DNA from: Galaxea fascicularis
Taxonomy: Eukaryota > Cnidaria > Anthozoa > Scleractinia > Euphylliidae
Direction: 5' to 3'
Assembly (NCBI GenBank): GCA_948470475.1
Contig: OX419342.1
Coordinates: forward strand, 6,891,996 to 6,955,995
Length of the DNA: 64,000 nt
Position 1 is the first letter of the stretch, and each line of letters starts with the position of its first letter. This document shows, in pieces, positions 35,060 to 47,670 of the stretch. A program made the translations under genes and the position numbers. Under the pieces are notes generated by a model, which was given only the letters and a program-made list of their open reading frames with translations, made no database searches and was not told where the DNA came from.

Positions 35060-38000
35060 CTTCAAAACGTTGATGCAAAAACATTTTTTTTCGGCAATAA
35101 CACATAATTGAAGAGCGGTTTCCTCCTGTACTTTAGGCAACTGTACATGTGTGGGTTTAAATGATAGTACTCAACTCTGATGGGTCAATGTGCCAGGTTA
35201 TGAGTGGGCATGCGCTCTTTTTTTAGAACTTTTTGTATAAGAATGTTGAGGCTGAGATTAGCCAAAGTTTTAAGAACATGTTAAGAACATACCCGGGCTG
35301 CCAGATAGACCGTACATTACCATAATGATATACCTTTGAGGTTGCTACATAAAGTATGGGTGGCAGGCTCCACATCTCACTCGGTCTCCCACTCTGTTCT
35401 ACAAAAATTGTGCTCAGGAAAAAACATGTGCGGCTTAATATATGTAACTTTAGACAGAACTTTGAACGGAAAAACAATGCAAAATACTGGACTAAAAAGG
35501 TTATTCCACAAAGTTAGAACCACCGTCGTTTGTGGACACTTCCGTTATCCTGGATTGTCGCATCGGCGGGAAGCTTTCACAGCATACGGCGTGGAAATTA
35601 GTAGTAAAGTTCAACCAGGTGCTATAAAATCAGGGGTATTTTGGCAGTATTTGCTAGGCGTTCTCTCGCGCACTCCTTCCCAAATTCCGCGCGGACAAGG
35701 GGGCAAGAGGGAACGCCAAGGGACTAGGCTGGGAAAGCCAAATTTACCAAGACTTGGTTGGCGCGACATCTTGTTCACGACATCAGAGCAAGCCGCAAAA
35801 GCAATTCAACTTGAGGTTTCCCGGTCAAGTCAGCATTGATTTATTGAAATACAAATCCCAAAAGGCTACTTTTTTGCTCAAAGAGCAACACCAAAAAGTA
35901 CACTTCTTTGTCGTCAACTTTTTAATGAAAAATCTTGATCAAAAATCTAGTTCAGCAGCAAACCTTCAGGCCAGACCTTGGTATCCGGATGCAAGATTTG
36001 TTCTCACGTTTTCTGCTGGCCGTGCTTCAGTAATTTCTTGAGAGCCAGTCTCGCGTATCTCATTCTGTCTCGTTGGTGTCAGAAAAGAGTTCTGGATAAA
36101 TTCGCCATAACACTAGCATAGAACTCTCTCGATTCCAAATTTACAGAATTTTCGGTTATGGTGTCGGACCACCCAGTCCTACCAGCAAAATATCACATCG
36201 ATTGAAATTTTTGCTATTCAAAACTTACTTAAATTGCCTGGGTAGGTCCTGGAATCCTTCCACAGAACGACCAGAAAGACACCTTTACTCGTGAACCGCC
36301 ATGTTTACTAGAAAACATCGCTATTGTTGGCGCCACAGTCAGCATGAAAGCGCCTCTCGCCTCTGTTTTCTTTCAGAGGCTTGCGTCCACCCTTATCGCA
36401 GCTTAATGATGCTCGCCAAAGGGCTTCTGCTGCGCGAAAAACACTTAAAAAGCGATAAACCTATCGGATTTGAGCTTGTGAACTGGTTCATTAAACATCA
36501 ACCGCCGATGTGGGTCACGTGACAACTAAACCTGAGCTCCAGTACATTAAAACCGGAGATATTGTAATGAACCTCTTATACTTCTGAAAAAAGAGCAAGG
36601 ATACCTGAGATTTAAAGGGTTAAACAAAATAATATGAATGGCGCCTTTGAAAATTTTCAAAGTTTTCCTTTCATCATAGCCATTGCGTTATCGCATGGAT
36701 ACCTAACTGACTTTCGTAGAACACGAAACTAGTTAAAACAGTTAAATCACTTCTTTTCCTTGTTGGTACTTTAAGGTAACATGTATACTAAGCTTAGCAA
36801 ACAGCTGTTAACGTGATCAGAAAAGCTCTTGCTGAACTGCGAGTACAACAGTTGAACGAAATCTATTCCGTACTTTCAACATTCCAACCCTTTTTCTGAA
36901 TCTAGCCGCAATATTTCTTAAAATATGTGGATCAGAATTCGAAACTTCTAGAAAGGATTGAAGCAGCTAAGCATGCATTCCAGGAAAAAATATGAAGCCT
37001 CGATATTTTTAGCATAGACGGCGTTAGTTCAAGATATATTCTGATATTTAGTTTTCAATCACGTTTATCTTTGATGGAGTTTGTTTCATTGCAGAAGTTC
37101 TCCGTATGTAATAACATTGCGTCAGCAGATGGGCATAACAGCATGAATTTAAAGAATGTTCATGTTTGTGCAGTCACATTCTTTAAATTTTTGGTAAACA
37201 TAGCCACAAGCCTGACGTAAGCAAAATAGTGATCTACCCTTCGTGGTCAGATCAGACATATTAAGCATATTTCTGTGCAATACTATACTGCGAGGGAAAC
37301 TATTTGCTTTAAGAATGTTGATTAATTTCTTCTCTCAATTGTAATGTATTCACGCTTAGTCCGGCATGCCTGAAAAGTACCCTCCCCAGGCTTCCCTCCC
37401 CCTTCCCTCTCCTCCCACCCACCTCCCCGAACAGGATGAGTAAACGAACAAAAAAATATTATTTGAATTTATTCATTTTTTTTTTAATGTCCAAACGTGC
37501 AGCTTCAGTCACATACTAAAAGTAGAGTTACAACTGCGGAGCTGCATGTCAATCGGCAACCCAGGAAAGCATTAGTCTTTGGATCATAATCATTCTACAA
37601 CGAATTCCAGGTCCCTCAAGGCGATGAAATCTTATATTTTTTCATACTTTGTTAATAATGTAGTCCACAAAACATAAGAGATTAATCGTTTTACCGAGAT
37701 TTGTCTTGTTTCCTTATGTGTCCACATACACAAACGGAATTGCAAAACAAAGATTTTTCCAGAAGCAATTTTACTTTCTATTCACCCATAAACGCCTCAA
37801 AAACGCACATTCGAACCGGAATTCATAAAAAAATAATCATGTTTTATCAACATACCGGAACGAGATACCCCCACAAGATAGCTTTCATTTCTTCATTTCC
37901 TTAAATGACCGCAGCAAAAATGAGAGAAAACGCAGACTGGTCGCAGGCTGCCGAAGGAACGTCTAAAGGCTAACTTTTAGGAGTAACATTTCTTATCGGC

Positions 38001-40290
38001 AGTTCGACAGTTCAAATTTAAGTAAAGTATTCGAATTAATTAAAAAGCTTGTGGTTTGGGTCCATTTATCTCTCATTGAGGATGATGAAACAATCTAGAT
38101 CTCCAATCCTTTTAACTTGACGACTGTATCTTCCCTCCCCAAATTCTTGGCAAAGAAACCATGCGGTTTGAAATCTACTGTTTGAGTAAACGTCACCTCG
38201 AATGTACTGCTTAATAACTTTCGCTTGACTCCGTTGCGAAAATCGAAATTAACTCATTTGTTTGTTCAATTCCAGATTTACGTTTTATGCATAGAGTATA
38301 AAAAATTCAAACTAAAATGAAAGGTAACGGTTTTAAGAGAAATGAACAGTTTATTCAGCCAGCCATGCAGCCATGTTTCAGGTATAGTCAAAGCTCGACT
38401 GAAAGTAAATCACGCACTTCTCGCTCCACACTTTGAAAGGAGTCACAGGTTATCAGAAGTGTTTCATACGAAATTGATTTCTTTGTGAATCTTTCATAGC
38501 TTTATCAAATTCGTCAGTAAGATTGAAAATTGAAGCGTGGCCTCTCTGCAATGTTTGAAAGGCAAAAAGAGTACTATTTGTTCAGAAATTTACCCCCGCT
38601 TTCGTTAGTTGTCGATTTAACACTGAATATTCGAAGCCCACGATCTGTGAATTCCTTGTAACACTTATGTTTAAAAGTTAATTTTGGTTCCCGTTTCAGC
38701 GTAGGATTCAGAGACTGAATACAAGGGTGTTTGTGTTTCCTCGCGAAGTACCCGGTTTTTGTACAATTAGGATCTGGGTTGAAAGACTGAATCTGGCTTT
38801 CCGTCGAATAAGAGTGACACATCAATACATTTAAGCATCAGTGCTTCTTGTCAGGGCTCTGCTAATTCAATTGTATTCGATCGCTTCCTCCGATTTTTAT
38901 TTGAAATTTCCTCTCACCCAGTGTCTCAGAATTATTTTTGCTGACCGTAAGAATTTTCTGTTTGCTGAAGGCCGAGGAAAAAAACGGATGAAGCGTTAAG
39001 ACCACTCGCAGACTGTTTGTTTCAGCTACATGAAATGATTTTATATACGCTCCGCTCAGTGCAGACCGCTCCTCTTGTTCCGAAAGCTGACGTGTTCCGA
39101 AAGCCAAGCCGTAAAATTAAGACTGCAGACTTCAGACTTCAGAATTCAGACTTCAGACTTTGGGAAAGGACATACAATCGCTGTCTAGTTCAATAGTCCA
39201 ATAGTTCAAATTTGTTTTGAATTCCACCGACATCTAAATCTAACACTTTGCTGTTCCCAGACGTTTTATCACCAATCAATCTGTTTTCATGCAATTACTA
39301 ATGACAGAAAATGCGTTTGTTGCCGGATAATCACCGTTAATGGTCCTGCCTACTCCTTTTACTGATTTGTTCTCAGTTCAGTTTTCAGCGCTGACAAGCG
39401 AACTAGTTCCTTAGCATTTTATAACCGCTTGGAAACTGAGACATCTTAGATGCAACTGTGACTGCATATCATTTGGACATTGCGTCGTCGGTTGCAGAAC
39501 AAAGATCATGGAATTTACACAAATTCGCCGAGTTTGTGGGAGACACAAACATTAAAAATCACTCCAATTTTGCCTAGTTTTGTACGAGAAAAATGATGAC
39601 TTTAGTTTTTCGTACGGACTTTCGTAATTGAAAAGTTGGAATTTTAGTAAATAATAGTTATGATATGACGTTTGCAATGGCTTTAGTTGTTTCTAAATTT
39701 GGCTTTATTTGAGTGCTCACAGAATAGAGGAAAATGCACTATTTGGGCGGAATATCGTGCAGGTATCTCTCATAAATGATGTTATTCAGTATTTTCTGAA
39801 AACAAAAATGCGGAAGAACTGATGGTAACATGGTATTTTTAAGATTCTAAAACTGTTTTCAAATTTTTAAATTTCCATTGACAGAATGTTTTCTAAGGTG
39901 GGTTCACTGGAAATATTTCAAGAATTGTTCCAGCAACTTCCTTTGAAGTGGCACAGTTACGTCATTATTTTTGTTTCGTAAATACCTAATTTTAAAAATC
40001 TTCATCACTGCAAAAATCTAACCCTGGATCATGCGATAAAATTTTAGAAATCGTCATTTAGTCTTTTGATTAGAATCCTATCATGTTTAAAGTTGATCAT
40101 GATTCAAATAAAAGCGATATAACTATCGTGTTATACTGACTCACACAGTCCCCTTGTTTCACTGAATGATTTTTCCTGCCTGCTCTTTGTCAAAAAGCCG
40201 TCCATGACCATTCGGATGTGAAAGCAAATACGACGTAAGTTATGGCTACGCTATTTATTTATTCTGCTTATAGGGGCATCAACAGGCGAG
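35060..40290. other. Gene-poor interval
   Basis: I cannot support a gene here. A 167-codon plus-strand frame (35336-35839) shows no motif or splice context. Minor features are a hairpin at 37146-37189 (AATTTAAAGAATGT.. / ..ACATTCTTTAAATT), a poly-T run at about 37477-37487, and a short TTCAGAC microsatellite at 39121-39162. Confidence 0.4.
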
Positions 40291-40296
40291 GGAAAT

Positions 40297-40430
40297 TGTT
40301 ATCGATAACTTCTTAGATGTCGATAACCGAAAAGTTATCGATGACAAAACATCTCCGTCACAGTTTTTGTCGTGTGTAAATCAAGTTATCGACTACAAAT
40401 GATAAAAAATGAAGCCGTCGACAACAAAGT
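40297..40430. repeat. GTTATCGA word array
   Basis: Five or more variants of GTTATCGA(T/C) lie in both orientations within about 130 bp, including the palindrome GTTATCGATAAC at 40308-40319. Clear termini were not found. Confidence 0.5.
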
Positions 40431-40774
40431 AGCTTCCAGTTTTCAAAAAAGAACTATGTTTTTCTTCGTGGTCATAGCAGAAAAATCTGATCGCCGGTAC
40501 TATCAACCGTATAGCTTAGTAAAGGTAACGACTTCATTGGTGCGTTCAGTGTAAGCATCTAAACCTGTGATTTTCCTGAACAAAATCCTAAAAAGTGATC
40601 TTTGAAGTGAAGACTATTCAGCCTGATATCAAAGCTGGAAGCAATTTCTTTTGGCCAAGTTCATTGTCGGATTCATAAAGCGAGTCCGACGTTTGAGGTT
40701 GAAAACCGAGTCAAACAAAGTGGTTGTCCTGTCAAATGTTTGCTGTGACTGATCAATTGAAAGCTGTATCTTGA

Positions 40775-40926
40775 GAGTAAAACTTCGATTTAACGAAGTA
40801 CCAAGGGACTGTTGAAACTGGCTCGCTATATTGAGGGTTCATTATATTGAGGTTCTTTTCCTATGATTTACTAGTTTGGGGTTGAAGAACGTTGTTTGAT
40901 AGGTTTGTTAAATCGAGGTTCCACTG
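40775..40926. mobile_element. Pogo/Tigger-like MITE remnant
   Basis: The right end GTTAAATCGAGGTTCCACTG followed by TA matches the CAGTGGAACCTCGATTTAAC-type end of Tigger/pogo elements (known family hallmark). The left end (CTTCGATTTAACGAA) is a decayed inverted copy. Confidence 0.6.
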
Positions 40927-41164
40927 TACAGAGCTACTTCCTGTTGATGTCACGCAAGCTTCCTGTGCCATTCATGGGATACCCTATTTTTGGTAGAAAA
41001 GAAAACGGCAGAAAACAATAGTTCTACTTCTTATAGTGTTCATTAAAATTCTTATTTACACTGTATTGTGACCACTCAAAAGGAAAGGGCGTACACTGTT
41101 AAGAATCATCATGAAATGTTTTTCCTCTTATTACTTTGTTCGTCCTGTTTATAGTTCTAAAGTG

Positions 41165-41172
41165 TGACGTCA
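41165..41172. promoter_or_regulatory. CRE/ATF site TGACGTCA
   Basis: Perfect palindrome in GTGTGACGTCACAAAA. Its flank (TGACGTCACAAAA) is shared with the sites at 53298 and, inverted, at 56186 and 56859. Confidence 0.35.
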
Positions 41173-41580
41173 CAAAAAATTAAATCTGTGAAATTATGGG
41201 ATCGGGCGCCATTTTCGAATGGAGTATCCTTAAAAAAGGTTCCTTGCCAAAACTTAACTCTTAATTGTAATTCCTAGCTGAAATATGAAGGATTGAAATT
41301 TGATACTGCCCCATATAAATCTCTCTAATTTTGAGTCTGTTCTAAACTGAAGGAACAGAAATAAATTTTGAAGGGTTTGTATAGAATGCCATCAAACTTT
41401 GATCTCTTATATCTCCACCGGGAATTGCAATTCGAAGCTAATTTTTGGGATGAGGACGTCTTTTAGCATGCTCTATAAGAATATGACATCATATTTTTGT
41501 AACGTCATCACTTTAGAACTCTATAACGAACGAATGCAAGACTGCAATAGACGAACAATGAATCGGCATTACAACCTCAC

Positions 41581-42010
41581 TCCATGCAGAGTTTTCTATT
41601 TTTTTGTTTTCGTTTAAATAAAAACATGTCAACTAAGCAAAACAGTGTTATCATGACAAAAACAGTATATAATTGAGTCATAAACAGGACATAACAATAC
41701 TAATTCCCCATTCCATGCAGGGTTACCTCTTAAATTAAAAGGGAACATTTCAGCTAAGCAACACAGAGTTATCGTGACAAAAACAGCATATAATTGAGTC
41801 ATAAAACAGGGCATAACAATGCTAGTTTCCTCATTCCATGCAGGGTTAGCTCTTAAAAGGAAAAATGTCAGCTAAGCAAAACAAAGACAAAAAAAGTATA
41901 CAATTACGTCATAACAATGCTTGTTTGCGAATTCCGTGCAGTGTTTTTTCTTAAATGAAAAAAAAACAACTTAGCAAAACAGCGTTGTCGTGACAAAACC
42001 AGCTCAGTGT
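41581..42010. repeat. Degenerate tandem repeat, about 98-131-bp units
   Basis: Units begin at the TCCATGCAG (or TCCGTGCAG) word at 41581, 41712, 41835 and 41933. They share GTCAGCTAAGCAAAACA, GTGACAAAAACAGTATA and TAATTGAGTCATAA. Non-coding; a spurious minus-strand frame runs through it. Confidence 0.75.
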
Positions 42011-45000
42011 AATGTTATTACATAAATGAAAAAACGTTTGCTATGGTAAATTCTTCAAAGAAGCCTTTTACGTGATTTGATGTTACAGCTCACTAGCATG
42101 TCCTTTTCTCAACCGTAATGCTTCGTAAATTAAAACTGATGTTGAACTTCGAACTTCCGGGGGTCGCGAACTTTGTACCTTCGATCATGGAATAATAGCC
42201 TACTGTTTGTGTGATTAGAACCAAGAACTGAACGAAGAAAACTGAAAAAAAACGTTTGAAATTTCGCCAAATAGAAACTAAGATTAAAGAACAATCATTC
42301 GATTGAATTCAGTTCAAGATTCAATTGGAAAATCAGGATAATAGCCTTTGGTTTACCGTAAGAACGAGGGTTTTACATTAAACTATAAATGTACACCACC
42401 GGTACATTCTGGAGTATATATTTGGATTTGCATTAGAAAACCGTGATAGAGCAAAATTCAAAATTGGAGGTTTGTGAAAGGACGACGATCCAGCAACGGA
42501 ACAAGTTGTACTGAATTAAAGTAGTGTTTTCGAGTCTCCGTACTTTCACATACGTCCGGTTTACGCAGTGCGTTTTAGAAGGAAAAAATGATAAGAAAAC
42601 GTGCCAATATGCACGATCAGGTTTTTGTCCTTGCAGCAAATTGTACGTGCAGCCTATGGTAAAGTATGGTACGTGTGGGGGATCGAAACTTGGAGAAGAG
42701 TTTGATGAGTCCATCTAATTTACTCTGAAAGGATGAATTTAAGATCTTCCCTTTTTTCTCCGAAGTTAGCGTCACACGAGCGTATTAACCAACAGCTTTC
42801 CCTTGGCAAATTTGACTGCATGGGGAGTAGATGATTCATGCACGCCTTGATGGCACTGTGGTTTACTAGAAAAGTTTCAAATTGACGGCACGAAAAACGG
42901 ATCGTTTTGTAAAAGAGAGAAAAGACCCTAAACAATACGCAGAATAAATGGCCTGAACCGTCATGTCGTGAGTTAGCGGGGCATGTACGATTTCCTGCCA
43001 AACGTTTTTCCAAAGAGGCGCGTACTCTACGGGACTTACGGAAAAGGTCACATACAAAAATGTAGTATCTTCATTTCGGTCCGGAATAATGATCAATGGT
43101 GTCCGCCTTGAAAGTCCGCCTTGGCTTCCCAAGACCATTAATAATTTTAGCCTTCTATCAATTCAGCAAGGTCTCAGTGTAACGAGCCAATTATCGATAT
43201 TAAGCAAAACATGCCTTAAGTTGAAGGAAAGCCAACGGGTTACGGTGTACCGGCAAAATAACATGCACACTCAAACAGAAGAGTTGCGGAAATGGAACCA
43301 ACATGGCTTGTAGCTAGAGTTACCGCCTCACGATGAAAACAGTTTAATGTTACCGTCCCGGCTGAATAAGTGTTACTGCACGGGATGTCGAAACTAAATA
43401 AGCAGTCTTGTACGTGAAAAAGCAAGGTTGTCTAACACAGAAAGAATTGCGGTGTTTCTGTCACGGAGCTGAAAGGACAAAAAAACCCACGAGATTAACT
43501 TGATAATTCCTACTTTTCCTAGAAATGCCACTTCCAAAACTTAATTCAAAAATAATAAAATTACTTAGAACAAACGAGTTACGAAGACTTATGCGAAAAA
43601 AAAATTGAACATACCAGGTCACGTAGAGAAAATGACTCTTACTTATTTCGGACTTCTGTCAGTTCGCATAAGCACAGAGCAAACCCGTTTTTTTTTCTGT
43701 CGACAGTAAATGGGGTATGATATCTTGTGTCAAACATTCCTTTCTAGAATAAACCAATTTCTCTTTTTTTTCTCTCTCTCTCCTTAGTTTTCGAGGGAGG
43801 CTGGGAGTATAAAGAATATTTTATCAGATATACGCGGGTTATGACCTGCAACTGAACAAATACAGTGGTATCGTCATAGTACTATTAATTTATTCTTCCA
43901 TTTTACTAACAAGTTAAACAATTTGGCACTCTTCAATAAATTGTACGAGTGATATTGAATATTAAAGAACTGAAACTGACTTTTCCACGTCAGGACGCAA
44001 CTGTAGAAGACAACCCCCAAACGTAGGGGAAGAATCTTATATATTTACAAGTACAATAAGTTACTATGTTTAAGGGTATCCTTCGCTACTGAGACGTCTT
44101 AGAACCGGTGAGGCATTTGTCAGTGAAATATCAGTACCGCAATAAATACATTGTATAAGTTACACTATAAGAAAATCAAGTCATGCCAAAACTATTCGAA
44201 GGGCTTTAATTCTTTCGAATGCCTTTTTATCTTGACTGACTGCAATCTTCAACTTTTTTTTTTTTTTTTTACAGAAAGATGACTCTGTGAATCGAGTGCC
44301 AAACCGTTCAGTTCGTAAACGGATTTGACGACATTCAAAACTTACTTAGTTGGCCTGCGCAGTACATTCACTCAACTAACTTTTGAAGTATTGATCACAA
44401 TTTTCATGAACTCAAACAATTCCGAAAGTGAGCTGAAGGTTTGTTTGGACTCAGTTCTAAGTATCCCTAATATGTTTTTCGATCTTTCTGTCTTCTGTCA
44501 GTTCACGAATTTCGGGGGATGAAGAGCAATGATGCAATAGGATAAACGAAAATTTTCAGTGGCGCTGGAATAATGGCGTAATGGTTTTAGTATTTGTGAG
44601 TAAACGTTATAACGAAATTTTCTTAGAAATCGTCCGCATTTTCTCACAAGGAATTATGTTTTTTTCTTGAATGGAATACTATTGAATAATGGAAATTTGT
44701 GATGACGGAGAATGGAAATAATGAACAGTCCTTTATCTCTATTTATCCCCCGAATGACTTGTGACCATCCAGAGCGGACAGCGAAACGAAAAACCTTAAT
44801 TTGAAATTAAATCATAAAATTAGGTTATCGTCAGTCAAATGTAAGTGAGTTTTCCCTTAGACAAATCGAAAGCAAGGGATGCTAGAAGGAATTGGAACCT
44901 TACAATAAGCAGATACATTAAAATATCTATAGGGAACGAAACTATTACAAACTGAATATATTACTTTTTTTCTCTCTGCGTTTAAGTAACTGAAATAATC

Positions 45001-45342
45001 TGAACTCGAACTGATCTCACCTGTAAACTATGTTTTCTATGTTTATCTGTTAATTTCCCATAACGTCTTAAATTGTTTCTTGTACAACGATAAATTTAGT
45101 GAAACTCGACTCTTTTAACCACAATCTTAAGCGTCAACTGTCTTACTTTCTTTGTCCATAGCGTATACGTCTTTCTCAGGCAACTTTGTAACACATAATC
45201 GTTAACATTCTAAGTTTGTCCTGCACTTGGCTTGTTGGACTAAAGCACCTCAAACGTAAACTTTCACAGCTCATTTGAACTGGGTAACATGAGGACCTGA
45301 AAAGATTCCATGGCCACTGCAACGTGATTCAAGATTAAATAT
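42011..45342. other. Gene-poor interval 3' of bZIP gene 3
   Basis: Several 60-97-codon frames on both strands (42.4-43.4 kb) overlap one another and show no motif, so none is called. Poly-T at about 44252-44270 is the only simple repeat of note. Confidence 0.4.
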
Positions 45343-47401
45343 TCAAACTTTCAAAGAATCCGGTGAGCTTGGAGGAGTCGTAGATTGGACTTCCGCTGAA
45401 CATGCTTGCGACTTGGCTTCGTTCAGGACTTCTAAGGGTTTCGTTTCTTTTGTTTTAATTTCCTTCATGATACATTTGTGCATTTCAAACATGCTCTCCA
45501 ACTGTTCTTTTTGCGCTCTTAACGCAGCTAATTCTCTCTCCAGAGCACTGTTTTCATTGTTCAACTCGTCGCTTTCCTAACAAGAGAGAAAGAGAAAAAC
45601 ACTTATTTACAGAGCTCAACATAAATGGCTTGTAATTCTTTCATATTTGTTTTCACATTTTCCACCCATCACTGTTCTAAACGCCTGAATTTGCATTTGA
45701 AAGGGCCAGACCCACTGTAATTAAGTACGACCTGTCTTTTCTACAGCAAGGTTTAATTATTAAGCAAACAAGTCGGAAATACTTGGATGAGTTAAACCAC
45801 GTATGCCTACTTTTCAGGCAATAAACGTGATGTTCATTGTCTTCGATGTTGACTAATAGCTTTCTTTTTCATTGAAAGGCTAAATTTCCGTCCTAGATAA
45901 TATTCTTTAGTTATTGGCCTCGGCAACCCCGCGGAAACGCTCATTGTGCATTAATTGGCAGCGCCCATCCGCCACATTAAAGAAGACTACACGCCCACGT
46001 TTACATGAAGTAGAGCCAAGCGTTATTTGGCTTCCGGCAAAAACCGGAAGTGGCGTTTCACATATGCCTGTCATGTGACGTGCGCGACGTGAGATGGTTT
46101 CAGCGTGACACATCGATGTCGCAAAGTTGAATATGATTTACATGTATTTCATGCAAATATATTATTCACTGATGTAAAAATAAATCACTTACGTCTTGTA
46201 ACTTCTGCATGTGTTCCTTCCTTCGTTGCCTACATTTAAAAGCCGCTACTTTGTTTCGTTCCCTTCGGATCCTTCTCTTTTCCACTTCTTCTAAGGAAAG
46301 CTGAAGACAAAAGATGCAAACAGCTCATTATAAATGCGCGACCTCGAAAGGCATGTAAACCACCACTTATGACGAAAACCACAAGATAACAACGTTAAAT
46401 TTGAAATAATGATACGATCGCTATGAAAAATATTTCGCTTATGTTGAAATTTCGCCGGCTTACCGTTTCAATTTTTGGTCTTTTTGGCTCTATAGAAGGC
46501 ATTCCATCAAGACCTTGGGCAACTCGTCTCGATCGTATGGCATTTCGAAGTCCCATCTTTATCTCCTCCTTCGGTCCGCTGCTTGTCATGGGCACTGGTG
46601 CGTTCAAAAGTTCGGTATAACTCGCATCTTCGCTTGAAACCTGATTATCAGATTACAAAAAAAAAAAAGAAAATATTCGCTCAACATTTTCTGCTTCATC
46701 TTGAGCTTGAAGCATCTAACAAACAAGAATCGTGCATAATTTTTTTTGTTAGAAGCTACATACTAACGAGCAAATTTTACGTTACAATTCAGAAGTGATT
46801 ATATTTTATTTGATCAGTGTAGACCAAATTCTTGTATCGTTCCAGACTTTGATCCAGCGATGTTTAAAAGAACGAAATTTAGTTTGGGTGATTATTCCCA
46901 TAGTTATGTGTACGCAAATGGCAATTGCCGAGTCAGGTAAATTGGGAATCTTTTCATTGCATAACCGTAATCAGAAACCAAGCTACTAATCGGTTGATTC
47001 AGCGTTATTCTGGCTCAAAAAAAGATAAATCAGCTCTGTAATCTACGAGATAACATATGAATCATCACATTTTACCTGAAACTGGTTGTAAACAATGGAA
47101 AACCAGATGGAAAATTTTTCGGGCTGACGTGACATTAGCCAATACAGAGACATTATAAATTAAAATTATGTGCGTATATGAGCGCGTCAAACTGAGGAGT
47201 GTAAAGTTGTCGTTGAATTCTAAACACAGCAGAGGAAAACAAAATAGAAGATGAAATCATTATTGTGCTTACTATTGAGTCACTGTCGGATTCGTCCAAA
47301 TGATAAGGAACTGGCATGTTAGCTCCTCCCGCCAAGATATTTCTTTCGTCGGTCGAGTTTGTGTCCATAGGCAGTGGTAAAGTCAAATGTCTCATCAACA
47401 T
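45343..47401 (-). CDS. ATF3-like bZIP transcription factor (paralog 3), four exons
   Basis: Nuclear bZIP regulator, predicted 215 aa. Exons: 47401-47273 (43 codons from ATG), 46640-46464 (59), 46300-46193 (36) and 45576-45343 (77 plus stop). All are phase 0 with strong donors (ATA|GTAAGC, ACG|GTAAGC, GAC|GTAAGT). Exon 2 has [17 protein letters not shown], the ATF3 N-terminal helix. The basic region at 103-138 has N-K-V-A-A-F-K-C-R at 118-126; Phe123 replaces the Ala/Ser of other family members. Five zipper leucines follow at heptad spacing, ending E-M-H-K-C. The C-terminal tail is longer than in the other two paralogs and ends in a Ser/Thr-Pro stretch (T-T-P-P-S-S-P-D-S), a plausible phosphorylation segment. 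It is compact (2.1 kb), with the best splice signals of the three. A CACGTG box (47432-47437) and an A/T-rich GAATAAAAAAG lie just upstream of the start. Confidence 0.88.
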
Positions 47402-47670
47402 TGTCGATCTGCTTTTTTATTCAATCCAAAGCACGTGGGCAAAAATTGAGCACGCGCCAAAATAATCCTTTGTTCGATGCCTAATCCAATGCCTGGTCAA
47501 TCCCTGGTATGGCTTGGTTGAGTCACTTCTATTTCTGGGAAAGCCCCGTTGAACTCGGTTATATGTTATCGGCAGCACTGTGATAATTATGCCAATATTA
47601 CGTTTGTTTCCAAAATTAGTCCGCGAGTATGTCGTCATCGGATTACAGCCGACCAATCAGAGGAATAGTT
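47402..47670 (-). promoter_or_regulatory. Promoter region of bZIP gene 3
   Basis: The coding strand carries, from distal to proximal, an inverted CCAAT element (CTGATTGGTCGG), GTAATCCGATGACGACATAC, GGCTTTCCCAGAAATAGAAG, the CACGTG box and GAATAAAAAAG. Parts of this sequence recur in rearranged order at 63.06-63.58 kb, which marks it as a duplicated regulatory module. Confidence 0.5.
47432..47437. promoter_or_regulatory. E-box CACGTG in the proximal promoter of bZIP gene 3
   Basis: The site is about 30 bp upstream of the start codon. The block around it (GTGCTTTGGATTGAATAAAA on the coding strand) is duplicated with its own CACGTG at 63319-63324 and 63509-63514. Confidence 0.45.

Noticed and set aside
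34839..35111. 90-codon frame with VPVAQWLEHPTGVTE
   Set aside because: This is translation of the tRNA-like SINE head (A and B boxes), a well-known source of false proteins.
35336..35839. 167-codon plus-strand frame
   Set aside because: Composition changes along its length, there is no recognisable domain or splice context, and other frames overlap it.
36301..36522. 73-codon frame starting MFTRKHRYCW
   Set aside because: No domain, no flanking splice logic, and the sequence context resembles dispersed repeat debris.
42433..43138. Overlapping 90-97-codon frames on both strands
   Set aside because: Mutually exclusive frames of similar length with no motifs are expected by chance here.
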